Assembly: GCF_028688795.1 (NCBI RefSeq)
Contig: NZ_JAQTXM010000003.1
Span: forward strand, 124,001-188,000
Direction: 5' to 3'
DNA: 64,000 bases
Source of the DNA: Rhodoferax sp.
GTDB taxonomy: Bacteria; Pseudomonadota; Gammaproteobacteria; Burkholderiales; Burkholderiaceae_C
The position numbers and the translations under genes were made by a program. This document shows, one piece after another, positions 17,086-27,036 of this stretch. Position 1 is the stretch's first letter. Each line of letters opens with the position of its first letter. A model generated the notes under the pieces. That model was not told the DNA's origin. It was given only the letters and a program-made list of their open reading frames with translations, and did not search any database.

Positions 17086-17952
17086 ATGGGTACCCGTTTT
17101 GTTCTTTTTTTGATGCGCCTTATGGCTCACCTGCCGTTGGTCTTGGTACGTGCCATGGGCTGTTTGCTGGGCTGGGTGTTGTACGCCGTGGTGAGCGCGC
17201 GCAGACGTGTGGTGCAGACCAATTTGCACCTGTGTTTCCCGGATCTTGACCCGATCCAACTGCGTGTCCTGTCACGCCGGGTGTTTGTGCGTTTTGCTCA
17301 AGCCTGGCTGGACCGAGGCTGGCTCTGGCATGGCGCGCCTGACTTGGTGCGCTTGCGTTTGAAACTCACAGGTGCTGTGGAAGAGCTGAGCGGCAGCGAC
17401 CCGGTGGTGATTTTTGCACCGCATTTTGTGGGTCTGGATGCGGGCTGGACGGCGCTCACACAGCATCTGCCAAGGCACTTCACCACCATTTACACCGACC
17501 AATCCAATGCCGTGGCCGATGCGTGGATTTTGCAGGGCCGCCAGCGTTTTGGTTCAAGCCGCTTGTTTGGTCGGGCTGATGGTGTGAAAACCATCGTGGC
17601 CAGCTTGCGTCAGGGCGATCCGCTTTACTTGCTGCCCGACATGAACTTTGGCCCGCAAGAATCGCTGTTTGTGCCGTTTTATGGGGTGAGCGCTGCCACG
17701 GTGCCGTCGCTGTCACGCTTTGCCCGGTTGGGGCGTGCCAAGGTGGTGCCGGTGGTAACGCGCATGACACCAAAAGGCTACGAGGTGCAGGTGTTGCCCG
17801 CTTGGGCTGGCTTTCCGACTGATGACCCGCTGGCCGACACCGTGTTAATGAATGAGCGTCTGCAAACTTACATTGATGCCATGCCTGATCAGTACTATTG
17901 GGTGCACAAACGCTTCAAGGACCGGCCACTGGGCCAACCAGATTTTTATTGA
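17086..17952 (+). CDS. Lipid A biosynthesis acyltransferase (LpxL/HtrB family), second copy
   Basis: The 288-residue protein has an N-terminal membrane anchor, FAPHFVGLDAGW with the H-x4-D motif, and LLPDMNFGPQESLFVPFYG. ATG 17086 (MGTRFVLFLMRLMAHLP) is preferred because it follows the stop of the first copy by 20 bp; an upstream ATG at 17032 would overlap that gene. The two copies are divergent in sequence, so they probably add different acyl chains and are not a recent duplication. A dispersed repeat begins right after the stop codon. Confidence 0.9.
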   Translation: MGTRFVLFLMRLMAHLPLVLVRAMGCLLGWVLYAVVSARRRVVQTNLHLCFPDLDPIQLRVLSRRVFVRFAQAWLDRGWLWHGAPDLVRLRLKLTGAVEELSGSDPVVIFAPHFVGLDAGWTALTQHLPRHFTTIYTDQSNAVADAWILQGRQRFGSSRLFGRADGVKTIVASLRQGDPLYLLPDMNFGPQESLFVPFYGVSAATVPSLSRFARLGRAKVVPVVTRMTPKGYEVQVLPAWAGFPTDDPLADTVLMNERLQTYIDAMPDQYYWVHKRFKDRPLGQPDFY

Positions 17953-18006
17953 TAAAATCAGGCTCTAGCCCTTTATTAATAAGCGTAAGCAGCTACTTAA
18001 TTAGTA
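17953..18006 (-). repeat. Dispersed ~55-bp element, copy 3
   Basis: CAGGCTCTAGCCC, then AATAAGCGTAAGCAGCTA, between the convergent lpxL copy 2 and engB genes. It covers the engB stop codon. Confidence 0.9.
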
Positions 18007-18785
18007 GTGCCTTCGGCGTCATCAGCGACTTCCGGCGGTTCATCGTTGACCGTGGTCACGGGCGCTGCCGGGGTTGGCAGAGCCGATACCCCGGATGCCG
18101 CCGGGTGTGCCCATTGCCACAACAAGGTGGCCACATCTTCAATGCCAATGCGTTTCGGGGCTGAAAACAGCCTGACTTCACCGCCACCGGCTTGCAGTTT
18201 CATGATAGACAGCGCTTTGTTTTGTTCCACCCGTGTCAGTTTGTCGGCCTTGGTGAGGATCACCAAAAACTTCAGGCCTTCTTCGACCCGTGGCCGCACG
18301 ATGTCGAGCAGAATTTCATCCAGTTCGGTCAGGCCGTGGCGTGGGTCGCACATCAGCACAATGGCCTTCAGGTTTTCGCGCGTGACCAGGTAATTGGCCA
18401 TCACTTGCTGCCAGCGAATCTTGTCGGCCTTGGGCACGGCGGCGTAGCCATAGCCCGGCAGGTCGGTCAATATCGCGTCGGTTACACCTTGTTTGCCCAA
18501 TGAGAACAGGTTGATGTGCTGGGTGCGGCCGGGCTTTTTGGAGGCAAAAGCCAGCTGCTTTTGTTGCGTCAGGGTGTTGATGCAGGTGGATTTACCCGCG
18601 TTGGAGCGCCCTACAAAGGCAAATTCTGGCACTTCCAGTGGCGGCAAAAAATGCAATTGCGGTGCGGTGGTGAGAAATTTGGCCGTGTGAAGCCAGCCCA
18701 AAGCCACCACCGGGCTGACCGTTTGAATGGCTTGCTCGCTGGGGATGACAGGGGTTGCGACGGAAGGGCTGGTTTGAATGGTCAT
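17997..18785 (-). CDS. engB: Ribosome biogenesis GTPase EngB/YsxC (YihA)
   Basis: This GTPase assists late assembly of the large ribosomal subunit. The 262-residue product carries G1 GRSNAGKST, the G3 motif DLPGYG, and G4 TKAD, with the TRUE-family order and spacing. From about residue 220 it has a low-complexity tail rich in Ala, Pro, Glu and Asp that is not part of the GTPase fold. The start is uncertain: ATG 18785 (MTIQTSP) is chosen, but in-frame ATGs at 18812 and 18836 are possible and none has a clear ribosome binding site. The stop lies inside a dispersed repeat. Confidence 0.92.
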   Translation of the reverse strand: MTIQTSPSVATPVIPSEQAIQTVSPVVALGWLHTAKFLTTAPQLHFLPPLEVPEFAFVGRSNAGKSTCINTLTQQKQLAFASKKPGRTQHINLFSLGKQGVTDAILTDLPGYGYAAVPKADKIRWQQVMANYLVTRENLKAIVLMCDPRHGLTELDEILLDIVRPRVEEGLKFLVILTKADKLTRVEQNKALSIMKLQAGGGEVRLFSAPKRIGIEDVATLLWQWAHPAASGVSALPTPAAPVTTVNDEPPEVADDAEGTTN

Positions 18786-18861
18786 GACGTGGGCGCTGTG
18801 TAATTGGCCCATTGTAGAATTGCGCGGTATCCCCACACCACATCAACTGATCTGTCCACCT

Positions 18862-19494
18862 ATGAAGCTGATTGCCACATTCACCATCGCTGCCGCCTTG
18901 GCCGCCGCTGTTTTCTCAAGTTTTGCGAACGAAACCGCAGCAGCAGCGCCCGCCAAAGCCGATTTGGCCAAAGGTGAAGCCAGTTTTGCAGGCGTTTGCG
19001 CTGCCTGCCACGCGCCCGATGGCAACTCCCTGATTCCGGTGAATCCCAAGCTGGCACAGCAACACCCCCAATACCTCATCAAGCAGCTGGAGGAATTCAA
19101 GGCAGGCAAGCGTGAAAACGCAATCATGACTGGCATGGCGGCTGCGTTGAGCCCGGACGACATGAAAAATATCGCTTACTGGGTCAGCAGCAAGAAGGCC
19201 ACACCCGGTGCTGCTAAAGAAAAAGAGCTGGTGTTGCTGGGCGAGAAGATTTACCGCGGTGGCATTGCAGACCGCCAGATTCCGGCTTGCGCTGGTTGCC
19301 ACAGTCCCAACGGCGCCGGCATTCCAGCGCAATACCCGCGTCTGAGTGGCCAACATGCAGAATATGCCGTGGCTCAATTGACGGCGTTTCGCGATGGGGT
19401 TCGCAACAACAGTCTGCAAATGACGCAAATCGCTGCCAAGCTCAATGATCGCGAAATCAAGGCGGTTGCTGATTACATTGCCGGTCTGCACTGA
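18862..19494 (+). CDS. Dihaem cytochrome c (cytochrome c4-like)
   Basis: A periplasmic electron carrier of 210 residues. A signal peptide (residues 1-22, ending near FSSFANE) precedes two cytochrome c domains with haem-binding motifs CAACH and CAGCH about 95 residues apart. Each is followed by a distal methionine candidate (MTGMAAALSPDDM and LQMTQIAAKL). This is the cytochrome c4 arrangement, which feeds electrons to terminal oxidases. The start is ATG 18862 (MKLIATF); the longer upstream frame overlaps the divergent engB start. A strong terminator follows at 19556. Confidence 0.9.
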   Translation: MKLIATFTIAAALAAAVFSSFANETAAAAPAKADLAKGEASFAGVCAACHAPDGNSLIPVNPKLAQQHPQYLIKQLEEFKAGKRENAIMTGMAAALSPDDMKNIAYWVSSKKATPGAAKEKELVLLGEKIYRGGIADRQIPACAGCHSPNGAGIPAQYPRLSGQHAEYAVAQLTAFRDGVRNNSLQMTQIAAKLNDREIKAVADYIAGLH

Positions 19495-19555
19495 TCAGAC
19501 GGCGGTTTTTGCGCTGTTCAGGTGACACCGTCGCCTGTATAGTGAAGCCAATGAG

Positions 19556-19587
19556 GCAGGTTGTTTTGAACAACCTGCTTTTTTTTT
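19556..19587 (+). terminator. Rho-independent terminator after the cytochrome c gene
   Basis: GCAGGTTGTT pairs perfectly with AACAACCTGC around a three-base loop, followed by nine T residues. Confidence 0.93.
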
Positions 19588-19688
19588 CGAGCATGCGGGG
19601 TGGGCATGGGTGTTTGTTTTGCCACTGCGACAAGTTTTTGTAAGAAGACATATCCTTCGCCGACTAAAACGGCACAAAGGACACTTTC

Positions 19689-20687
19689 ATGACCATCAAA
19701 ACCACTGCCCAAGGCTTTCATCATTCGGCCACGAGCGACATCACACCGCTTAAGCTTTACCAATCCCGGCGCGACTTGATTCGCTTGATGGCCACCGGCG
19801 CTGCAGGTGCTGCGTTGGCCTCGTGGGCATCGCGTGAGGCGTTTGCACAAAGCTGGACGCCATCAGGGCAACAAGCGGCGCTGGCGCACGTTAAAACATC
19901 GGTGGCTGGCGCCTTGACCATGGAAAAAATCACCGAGTACAAGCACGCCAGCACCTATAACAATTTTTATGAGTTTGGCACCGACAAGGCTGATCCTGCC
20001 AGAAACGTCCACACACTCAAGACCAGCCCCTGGACGGTCGAGATTGAAGGCCTTGTCAAAAAACCTGGTCGCTATGCCCTGGAAGACTTGCTCAAACTCA
20101 GCGCCCAAGAGGAACGAATCTACCGCCTGCGCTGCGTGGAAGGCTGGTCGATGGTGATTCCGTGGGTGGGTTACTCACTGTCTGAGTTGATTAAAAAGGT
20201 GGAGCCCTTGGGTGGCGCCAAGTACGTGGAGTTTGTGACGCTGGCCGACCCTAAGACGATGCCAGGTGTTGGCTCCAGGGTGCTGGACTGGCCTTATGTC
20301 GAGGGCCTGCGCATGGATGAGGCCATGCACCCGTTGACCCTGTTGGCATTTGGCATGTATGGCGAGGTCCTGCCCAAACAAAATGGCGCGCCCTTGCGAC
20401 TGGTGGTGCCATGGAAATACGGCTTCAAGAGCGGCAAGAGTCTGGTGAAAATCCGCTTCACTGACAAGCCGCCTGCTACCGCCTGGAACAAGGCTGCGGC
20501 CAATGAGTATGGTTTTTTCTCTAACGTCAACCCCGACGTGGATCACCCACGCTGGAGCCAGGCCACGGAGCGGCGCATTGGCGAAGACGGTTTGTTTGCC
20601 AAGAAGCGCAAGACGCTGATGTTCAACGGCTACGAGGCGCAAGTGGGTCAGTTGTATGCCGGCATGGATTTGAAGAAATTCTTCTGA
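19689..20687 (+). CDS. msrP: Protein-methionine-sulfoxide reductase catalytic subunit MsrP (YedY)
   Basis: MsrP is a periplasmic molybdopterin enzyme that repairs oxidised methionines in envelope proteins. The 332-residue protein has a twin-arginine signal ([15 protein letters not shown], about residues 26-40), the molybdopterin-ligating cysteine in [15 protein letters not shown], and the [17 protein letters not shown] segment typical of the family. A purine-rich AAAGGA lies 8 bp before the ATG. It overlaps msrQ by TGATG, and the tatABC genes that would export it are in this same window. Confidence 0.96.
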   Translation: MTIKTTAQGFHHSATSDITPLKLYQSRRDLIRLMATGAAGAALASWASREAFAQSWTPSGQQAALAHVKTSVAGALTMEKITEYKHASTYNNFYEFGTDKADPARNVHTLKTSPWTVEIEGLVKKPGRYALEDLLKLSAQEERIYRLRCVEGWSMVIPWVGYSLSELIKKVEPLGGAKYVEFVTLADPKTMPGVGSRVLDWPYVEGLRMDEAMHPLTLLAFGMYGEVLPKQNGAPLRLVVPWKYGFKSGKSLVKIRFTDKPPATAWNKAAANEYGFFSNVNPDVDHPRWSQATERRIGEDGLFAKKRKTLMFNGYEAQVGQLYAGMDLKKFF

Positions 20688-21340
20688 TGCAGGCCAGCCA
20701 GACTGTTGGCCTACACCAAGGCTTGTTGCGCCGTTTCAAGGCCTTGAGCCTGCATTCGCTGGCCAAGCCGCTGGTGTTTGTCCTGGCCATGCTGCCTTTT
20801 GTCTATTTGTTGTGGTCGGCGGTGTTTGACCAATTGGGTGCCAATCCAGCCGAAGCCCTGGTTCGCTCCACGGGTGATTGGACGCTGCGCATGTTGTGCG
20901 TGGTGCTGGCTGTGACACCGTTGCGCGTGCTCACCGGTAACCCGGCGTTGGCGCGGTTTCGCCGCATGTTGGGGCTATTTGTCTACTTTTATGTGGTGCT
21001 ACATCTGCTGAGCTACAGCGGTTTTGACATGGCTTTTGATGTGACTGACATCGCCAAAGATATTGGCAAGCGGCCCTTCATTTTGGTGGGTTTTGCCGCT
21101 TTTGTGCTGTTGAGTAGCCTTGCACTGACCTCGTTCAATCGGGCCATCAAGGCGTTGGGCGCTAAAAATTGGCAACGTTTGCACAAGGCGGTATACCTTG
21201 TGGCGGGCTTGGCCGTGTTGCATTTCTTCTGGATGCGCGCGGGTAAAAACGACTTCGCCGAAGTGGCCCTTTATGCCGTCATCCTGGCTGTCTTGATGGG
21301 CTGGCGGATGTGGCGATATTTACATAAAAATAGGCTGTAG
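20687..21340 (+). CDS. msrQ: Haem-binding membrane subunit MsrQ (YedZ)
   Basis: MsrQ is a b-type cytochrome in the inner membrane that passes electrons from the respiratory chain to MsrP. The 217-residue protein has about six hydrophobic segments, with haem-ligand candidates in VVLHLLSY and WQRLHKAVYLVAGLAVLHFFW. The start overlaps the msrP stop. The C-terminal stop TAG (21338-21340) falls inside a partial copy of the dispersed repeat, which probably supplies the last residues. Confidence 0.95.
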   Translation: MQASQTVGLHQGLLRRFKALSLHSLAKPLVFVLAMLPFVYLLWSAVFDQLGANPAEALVRSTGDWTLRMLCVVLAVTPLRVLTGNPALARFRRMLGLFVYFYVVLHLLSYSGFDMAFDVTDIAKDIGKRPFILVGFAAFVLLSSLALTSFNRAIKALGAKNWQRLHKAVYLVAGLAVLHFFWMRAGKNDFAEVALYAVILAVLMGWRMWRYLHKNRL

Positions 21341-21366
21341 CTCTTATTTGACAAACGCAAAAGCGT
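21323..21366 (-). repeat. Dispersed element, copy 4 (partial, over the msrQ stop)
   Basis: AAAAATAGGCTGTAGCTCTT, then ACAAACGCAAAAGCG. The 3' part is missing or decayed. Confidence 0.6.
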
Positions 21367-21415
21367 TCATCGCCAAGGTATGCCAAGTGAGGTTGGCCAG
21401 CTCGGCTGTGTGATC

Positions 21416-21628
21416 TCAGAGATTTTTGGGTGTAGAGGCTGTGCTTGCAGGTTGTGGGGTCGTGCTTGGTGTGCCCGGTCGGGGCAACAATGACTCAGGC
21501 AGGGTGGCGCGATGCGCGCCGCCCGTGTCGGGCAAATACAGTGGGCCTTGTTGACCGCAAGCTGCCAGTGCGACCGCACTGGCACCAAGGGCAAGGGTGC
21601 GGACTAGAATTTGAGGAATCAACAGCAT
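21416..21628 (-). CDS. lptM: LPS translocon maturation chaperone LptM (YifL-like lipoprotein)
   Basis: A 70-residue outer-membrane lipoprotein. The lipobox LAAC (cysteine 24) is followed directly by [10 protein letters not shown], the signature of LptM, which helps assemble the LptD-LptE LPS export complex. The rest is a flexible Pro/Ser/Thr-rich tail. The gene is divergent from cyaY with only 12 bp between the two start codons. In related genomes lysA commonly follows lptM, but here msrQ lies convergent instead. Confidence 0.87.
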   Translation of the reverse strand: MLLIPQILVRTLALGASAVALAACGQQGPLYLPDTGGAHRATLPESLLPRPGTPSTTPQPASTASTPKNL

Positions 21629-21640
21629 GGTGAAATTGTA

Positions 21641-21979
21641 ATGACCGACTCAGAATTCATGGACTTGTCCGAACGTGTGCTTGCAGGGGTGGAAGCCAGT
21701 TGCGACCGCATCAATGATGACACCCAGGCCGACATCGACAACCAGCGCACCGGCGGCATGATAACGTTGGTCTTTGCCAACCGCAGCCAGATCGTCATCA
21801 ACCTGCAAAAACCGTTGCACGAGATTTGGTTGGCCGCAAAATGCGGAGGTTTTCACTATCAATTTGATGGCAAACAATGGATGGATACCAAAGGTCAGGG
21901 TGAGTTTTTTGAATCATTGTCGCGCTACGCCAGTGAGCAGTCTGGCGTGGCGCTTGCGTTTTCAGCCCCTAGTTTTTGA
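21641..21979 (+). CDS. cyaY: Iron-binding frataxin homologue CyaY
   Basis: CyaY modulates iron-sulfur cluster assembly by IscS. The 112-residue length is standard. The acidic first helix, [18 protein letters not shown] with CDRINDD, forms the iron-binding face, and the sheet includes [23 protein letters not shown] and [13 protein letters not shown]. The ATG at 21641 is chosen because the residues encoded by the longer frame do not resemble the family. The 3' end overlaps that of the convergent mrcA by 11 bp. Confidence 0.95.
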   Translation: MTDSEFMDLSERVLAGVEASCDRINDDTQADIDNQRTGGMITLVFANRSQIVINLQKPLHEIWLAAKCGGFHYQFDGKQWMDTKGQGEFFESLSRYASEQSGVALAFSAPSF

Positions 21980-24362
21980 ACAAATCCAGAATGCGTTTTT
22001 TCTCGTCGGCCGGTGGCAACTGGATTACTTCAGGTTGTTCCGTGTCTGTGCCGCTGTTCATGCCCAGCGCCGACACGCCTGATCCGCCGCTGTATTCGGT
22101 GTAGAACCACTCGCCGCCTGAATTGACCACGCCTTCGGGCACGGCAGGTTCCATCACGGGCACGTTTTTTAGCGCCTGTGCCATGAACTCAATCCATACC
22201 GGCAAGCTCAGGCCGCCACCGGTTTCACGGTCACCGAGTTTTCTGGGTGTGTCGTAACCAATCCAGGTGATAGCTGCCAGGGTGGGCTGATAGCCGGCAA
22301 ACCAGGCATCCATTGAATCATTGGTCGTACCGGTTTTACCATACAGGTCGGGGCGTTTGAGTTTGGCCTGAGCCGAAGCTGCCGTGCCTGAGCGAGTGAC
22401 CTCCTGTAGCAGACTGCTCATGATGAACGCGTTGCGTGCGTCAATCACGCGCCTGGATTCATCTGCCACAGGCGGCTGTGTTTGCGCCAGCACCTTGCCT
22501 TTTTGGTCTGTCACCTTGGTGATCAGCCAAGGGTTGATGCGGTAGCCGCCATTGGCAAACACCGAGTAAGCCGTGGCCATTTGCAGCGGCGTGACCGAAC
22601 CAGCGCCCAACGCCATGGTCAGGTAGGCCGGATGTTTTTCGGCATCAAAGCCAAACCGTGTCGCCCAAGCTTGCGCATTTTGTGCGCCTACGGTTTGCAG
22701 AATGCGGATGGAAATCATGTTTTTTGACTTGGCCAGGCCGCGCCGCATGGTCATGGGGCCTTCAAACTTGCCATCGTAATTTTTTGGTTCCCAGGCTTGT
22801 CCGCCCGTCACACCGGCGCTGAAGAACAAGGGGCCATCGTTGATGACCGTGGCCGGCGTCACGCCGCGCTCCAAGGCTGCGGAGTAGATGAAGGGCTTGA
22901 AGCTTGAGCCCGGCTGCCGCCAGGCTTGGGTAACGTGGTTGAACTTGTTTTTGGCAAAGTCGAAGCCGCCCACCATGGCCTTGATCGAGCCGTCGCGCGG
23001 ATCAACGGCAACAAAGGCGCCTTCAACTTCTGGCAGCTGCGTGATCTCCCAGGTTTTATTGGGCGTCTGTACGACACGAATCACGGCACCACGGCGGATC
23101 TTGATGTTGGCAGCCGCCTTGTCAGACAGGCCGGATTGCGCGGGCTTCAGCCCTTCACCGGTGATTTCAATCACTTCGCCGTTTTGGCGCACCGCCTGAA
23201 TCTTTTTGGGGTTGGCGTCTAGCACCACGGCTGACATCACATCGCCGTTGTCGGGATGATCCTGCAAGGTGTCCACGATCATGTCTTCCAGCTCTGCCGG
23301 GGTATTGGGCAGGCTCACAAATTGCTCTGGGCCGCGGTACACCTGGCGACGCTCATAGTTCATGATGCCGCGGCGCAGTGCGGTGTAGGCCACTGCTTGG
23401 TCTTCGGTGCGCAGCGTAGTGGAGACATTGAGACCGCGGGTGTAGGTGTCTTCGCCATACTGCGCAAACATCAACTGGCGCACCGTTTCAGCCACGTACT
23501 CGGCATGTACGCCGGTGTTGTCGGAGTTGGTTTTTACCTTGAGTTCCTCGTGCTTGGCCGCCTCCGCCTGATCAGCAGTGATGAAGCCGTTTTCCTGCAT
23601 GCGCTCAATGATGTAGAGCTGGCGTGACCGGGCGCGCTTTGGGTTGTTGATGGGGTTGTAGGCAGACGGTGCCTTGGGTAGCCCAGCCAACATGGCGGCC
23701 TCGGCAATCGAGATGCTTTTTAGCGGCTTGCCAAAATAGGCTTCAGACGCAGCGGCAAAGCCGTAAGCGCGGTTACCCAGAAAAATCTGGTTCATGTAAA
23801 CCTCAAGAATCTGGTCTTTGGTCAGCATGTGTTCCAGCTTGAACGTCAGCAAAATCTCGTAAATTTTTCGGGTGTAGGTCTTCTCTGTGGAGAGGTAAGC
23901 ATTGCGCGCCACCTGCATGGTGATGGTGGACGCCCCCTGGCTCTTGATGCGCCCAAGATTGGCCAGCGCGGCACGCGCCATGCCTTTGTAGTCCACGCCA
24001 CCGTGCTCATAAAAACGTGCGTCTTCGATGGCCAGCACCGCATCTTTCATCACCTTAGGAATGTCCTGAATGCGGGTCAGGTGACGGCGCTCTTCGCCAA
24101 ACTCACCAATCAGCGTTCCTTCGGCAGAAAAAACCCGCAGAGGCAATTTGGGGCGATAGTCAGACAGGTCGGATATGTCTGGCAAATTGGGAAAGGCCAC
24201 GGCCATGGCAATGCCTATCACCGTGAGGACAGAGACAAAACCGGCCAGCAGCAGCGCAAGTGTTCCAAGTGCCCATTTCAAGGCCCAGTGCATGGGCGCA
24301 CGCGCCTTGCGGGCGTCAGTTTTCTGGGAGTCGGGTGAGGCCGGCGAATTTTTAACGGACAT
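21969..24362 (-). CDS. mrcA: Penicillin-binding protein 1A
   Basis: A bifunctional peptidoglycan synthase anchored in the inner membrane, with glycosyltransferase and DD-transpeptidase activity. The 797 residues have a cytoplasmic N terminus, a membrane segment at about 27-52, a GT51 domain ([31 protein letters not shown]), and a transpeptidase domain with SSFKPF (catalytic serine), SKN and KTGTT motifs. Length and order match class A PBPs. It diverges from pilM across a 267-bp gap, the usual partnership in beta- and gammaproteobacteria. Confidence 0.97.
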   Translation of the reverse strand: MSVKNSPASPDSQKTDARKARAPMHWALKWALGTLALLLAGFVSVLTVIGIAMAVAFPNLPDISDLSDYRPKLPLRVFSAEGTLIGEFGEERRHLTRIQDIPKVMKDAVLAIEDARFYEHGGVDYKGMARAALANLGRIKSQGASTITMQVARNAYLSTEKTYTRKIYEILLTFKLEHMLTKDQILEVYMNQIFLGNRAYGFAAASEAYFGKPLKSISIAEAAMLAGLPKAPSAYNPINNPKRARSRQLYIIERMQENGFITADQAEAAKHEELKVKTNSDNTGVHAEYVAETVRQLMFAQYGEDTYTRGLNVSTTLRTEDQAVAYTALRRGIMNYERRQVYRGPEQFVSLPNTPAELEDMIVDTLQDHPDNGDVMSAVVLDANPKKIQAVRQNGEVIEITGEGLKPAQSGLSDKAAANIKIRRGAVIRVVQTPNKTWEITQLPEVEGAFVAVDPRDGSIKAMVGGFDFAKNKFNHVTQAWRQPGSSFKPFIYSAALERGVTPATVINDGPLFFSAGVTGGQAWEPKNYDGKFEGPMTMRRGLAKSKNMISIRILQTVGAQNAQAWATRFGFDAEKHPAYLTMALGAGSVTPLQMATAYSVFANGGYRINPWLITKVTDQKGKVLAQTQPPVADESRRVIDARNAFIMSSLLQEVTRSGTAASAQAKLKRPDLYGKTGTTNDSMDAWFAGYQPTLAAITWIGYDTPRKLGDRETGGGLSLPVWIEFMAQALKNVPVMEPAVPEGVVNSGGEWFYTEYSGGSGVSALGMNSGTDTEQPEVIQLPPADEKKRILDLFKN

Positions 24363-24629
24363 AAAAGAACAAAAGAGTGATGGCGGCGATTATAAAAACG
24401 GGCTTTGCAGCCAATATCAGGTTAGCATTTCCTGGCCTGAAACTGCGCGTTGGTTCAATGATTGTTGTGTCTTGGTGTATCAAGCGACCTTGCCAAGCGT
24501 CTATATTTGGCAACGGTTGTGGGTTGCTAAAGGGGTAAATATCATTGCTGGTCAACGTTCTTGCTGCTACTATTCAAGTGAATTATCAAGAGCAATGTAC
24601 CTGTTAAAGAATTTGTAAAGGAGATCGTA
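24363..24629. other. Divergent promoter region between mrcA and pilM
   Basis: No gene or terminator is visible. It is AT-richer than its surroundings. TTGCTG (24561-24566) and TATCAA (24584-24589), 17 bp apart, are a weak candidate promoter for the pil operon. AAAGGAG (24617-24623) is a strong ribosome binding site six bases before the pilM TTG start. Confidence 0.35.
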
Positions 24630-25709
24630 TTGTTTTCTTTGGGGTCGTTGTTTAGTCGTCAACCTGCACCCATGCTGGGCCTTGACATCAGTTCATCCAG
24701 CGTGAAGTTGGTCGAGTTGGGTCGGGATAAGGCCGGTAACTTGGTGCTTGAAAACTGCGCAATCGTTCCTCTGGAGCGCGGTTGGATCACCGATGGCAAC
24801 GTCGAAAAATTCGACGAGGTGGCTGATGCCGTGCGCCGTTTGGTCAAAAAAAGTGGCACTAAAACCAAACATGTGGCCATGGCCCTGCCACCTTCAGCGG
24901 TCATTACCAAAAAAATTGTGCTGCCCGGCGGTTTGTCGGACCAGGAGTTGGAGCAGCAGGTTGAGTCTGAAGCCAATCAATACATTCCGTTTCCGCTCGA
25001 CGAAGTCAGTCTTGACTTTTGCATTGTTGGGCCAAGTTCCAACGCGTCCGGTGATGTTGAGGTGCTCATTGCAGCCTCCCGGCGCGAGAAAGTCCAGGAC
25101 ATTCAAGGCCTCGCCGAGGCGGCTGGCTTGAAGCCTGTGATTGTCGATGTCGAGTCGTACGCTTCACGCCTGGCCACCAGTCGGCTGATTGGCAACATGC
25201 CCAACAAAGGGGCCGGTAGCATCGTGGCCTTGTTCGAGGTTGGCGCCATGACCACCAGCATGCAGGTGATTCGCAACGATGAGTTGTTATACGACCGTGA
25301 CCAAGCCTTTGGCGGTGCCCAATTGACGCAGATGATCGTACGTCAGTATGGTTTTTCGGTGGAAGAGGCAGAAAGTAAAAAACGCAGTGGCGAATTGCCT
25401 GACGACTACACCAGCACCGTGCTGAAGCCCTTTGTAGACAGTTTGGTGCAGGAAATTGGTCGTGCGCTGCAATTTTTCTTTACCAGCACCACACACAACA
25501 AGGTTGACATGGTGATGCTCGCCGGTGGCTCAGCAGCTTTACCGGGTCTGACGGACGCGGTCACCCAGCAAACCACTTTTGCCTGCACGCTGGTCAATCC
25601 GTTTGATGGCATGGAGATTTCTGACAACATCAAACTCACCAAAATGACGCGTGAAGCCCCGTCGTACCTCACCTCATGCGGGTTGGCCTTGCGGAGGTTC
25701 ATGTCGTGA
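24630..25709 (+). CDS. pilM: Type IV pilus inner-membrane platform protein PilM
   Basis: PilM is an actin-like cytoplasmic protein that binds ATP and the N terminus of PilN in the pilus alignment complex. The 359-residue product has the actin-fold phosphate loops LGLDISSSSVKLVEL near residue 16 and VMLAGGSAALPGL near 294, and the ESEANQYIPFPLDEV block typical of PilM. It starts at TTG 24630, well supported by AAAGGAG. It is the first gene of the pilMNOPQ operon and overlaps pilN by GTGA. Confidence 0.96.
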   Translation: MFSLGSLFSRQPAPMLGLDISSSSVKLVELGRDKAGNLVLENCAIVPLERGWITDGNVEKFDEVADAVRRLVKKSGTKTKHVAMALPPSAVITKKIVLPGGLSDQELEQQVESEANQYIPFPLDEVSLDFCIVGPSSNASGDVEVLIAASRREKVQDIQGLAEAAGLKPVIVDVESYASRLATSRLIGNMPNKGAGSIVALFEVGAMTTSMQVIRNDELLYDRDQAFGGAQLTQMIVRQYGFSVEEAESKKRSGELPDDYTSTVLKPFVDSLVQEIGRALQFFFTSTTHNKVDMVMLAGGSAALPGLTDAVTQQTTFACTLVNPFDGMEISDNIKLTKMTREAPSYLTSCGLALRRFMS

Positions 25710-26344
25710 TCCTGATCAACCTACTACCGCACCGCGAAGCCGCCCGCAAGCGGCGCAAAGACCTCTTCAACGTGGGTCTGGGCCTGTCTGCGTTGATCGG
25801 AGGGGTGTTGGCTGGGCTGGTGTTCCTCTGGTTTCAAGCGCAAATATCGGCGCAACAAGACGCCAATCAGATTTTGCAGACCGAAATCGAAAAATTTGAC
25901 GCCCAAATTAAAGACATCGCTGGCCTGGAGGCTGAAATTGCTGCGCTGCGGGCACGCCAGCAAGCCGTAGAAGATTTGCAGTCAGACCGTAATTTGCCAG
26001 TGCATTTGTTGACCGAACTGGCGCGCCAGTTGCCAGAAGGTGTTTATGTCAGCAGCATGCGCCAGGATGGGCAAAATGTTGCCCTGCAAGGGGTAGCACA
26101 GTCAAACGAGCGCGTGTCAGAGTTGTTACGCAACCTGGGAAACAACTCCCCCTGGTTTTCTCGCCCGGAGCTGGTTGAAATTGTGGCTGGCACCGTTGCG
26201 CTGACACCTCGTGACTTGCGTCGGGTGGCCAATTTCAACATCAAAGTGACGCTTGTGCGTGCCAGCGAGGCCGAAAAGGTGGTGCCCGTGGGCGCACCAC
26301 AAGCCAAGCCGGTAGCGGTTGCATCTGCGCCTTTGGCGAAGTAA
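25706..26344 (+). CDS. pilN: Type IV pilus assembly protein PilN
   Basis: PilN is a bitopic inner-membrane protein joining PilM to PilO. The start is taken as GTG 25706, giving VILINLLPHREAARKRRK, the conserved INLLPxR motif that docks into PilM; it has GGAGG eight bases upstream and overlaps the pilM stop. A membrane segment (about 22-44) is followed by a coiled coil (about 45-90) and a ferredoxin-like periplasmic domain, 212 residues in all. The longer frame starting at 25676 would overlap pilM. Confidence 0.95.
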   Translation: MILINLLPHREAARKRRKDLFNVGLGLSALIGGVLAGLVFLWFQAQISAQQDANQILQTEIEKFDAQIKDIAGLEAEIAALRARQQAVEDLQSDRNLPVHLLTELARQLPEGVYVSSMRQDGQNVALQGVAQSNERVSELLRNLGNNSPWFSRPELVEIVAGTVALTPRDLRRVANFNIKVTLVRASEAEKVVPVGAPQAKPVAVASAPLAK

Positions 26345-26355
26345 GGGCTTTCTGC

Positions 26356-27036
26356 ATGGCTCCCTCCCCAAAAATTTCCATTGACTTCAAGGCTGAGCTT
26401 GAAAAAGTCACTGACCAGTTCCGCAATCTCGACACCAAAGACCCATCAAGTTGGCCCACTGTGCCGCGCTATGCGCTGTATGCCGCGGTGGTGTCCGTGT
26501 TGGTCGTCGTTTTGTGGTTTGTGTGGCTCAGTGACACACAAACAGCATTGGCCGCTGAGCAGGAAAAAGAACTCAAGCTGCGCGATGAGTACAAGCTAAA
26601 GCTGGTCAAGGCCGTCAACCTTGAGGCCCTGAAAAAGCAGCGCGAGCAAGTACAGCAGTACGTGACGCAACTTGAAAAGCAATTGCCCAGCAAGGCTGAA
26701 ATGGACGCCCTGTTGTCTGACATCAATCAGGCAGGCTTGGGGCGCAGCTTGCAGTTTGACCTGTTTCGGCCAGGCCAGGTGCTGGTGAAGGACTATTACG
26801 CAGAATTACCCATTGCGCTGCGGGTCACGGGCAAGTACCACGACATGGGGAATTTTGCGGCGGACATCGCCAATTTGTCCCGCATTGTGACCTTGAATAA
26901 TTTGGCTATTCTGCCTGCCAAAGACGGCATGCTGGCCATGGATGCCACGGCAAAAACATTCCGCTATCTCGATTCCGAAGAAATCGCGGCGCAGCGCACG
27001 GCTGCTGCCAAAGGCGCAAAAGGGGCTGCCAAATGA
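26356..27036 (+). CDS. pilO: Type IV pilus assembly protein PilO
   Basis: PilO forms heterodimers with PilN in the periplasm. The 226 residues contain a cytoplasmic stretch of about 40, a membrane segment at about 41-60 (YAAVVSVLVVVLWFVWL), a coiled coil (about 65-115), and the C-terminal domain with GRSLQFDLFRPG and LPIALRVTGKYHDMGNFAADIANLSRIVTLNN. It ends in an Ala/Lys-rich tail. No good ribosome binding site precedes the ATG; coupling with pilN (11-bp gap) is likely. Confidence 0.95.
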   Translation: MAPSPKISIDFKAELEKVTDQFRNLDTKDPSSWPTVPRYALYAAVVSVLVVVLWFVWLSDTQTALAAEQEKELKLRDEYKLKLVKAVNLEALKKQREQVQQYVTQLEKQLPSKAEMDALLSDINQAGLGRSLQFDLFRPGQVLVKDYYAELPIALRVTGKYHDMGNFAADIANLSRIVTLNNLAILPAKDGMLAMDATAKTFRYLDSEEIAAQRTAAAKGAKGAAK

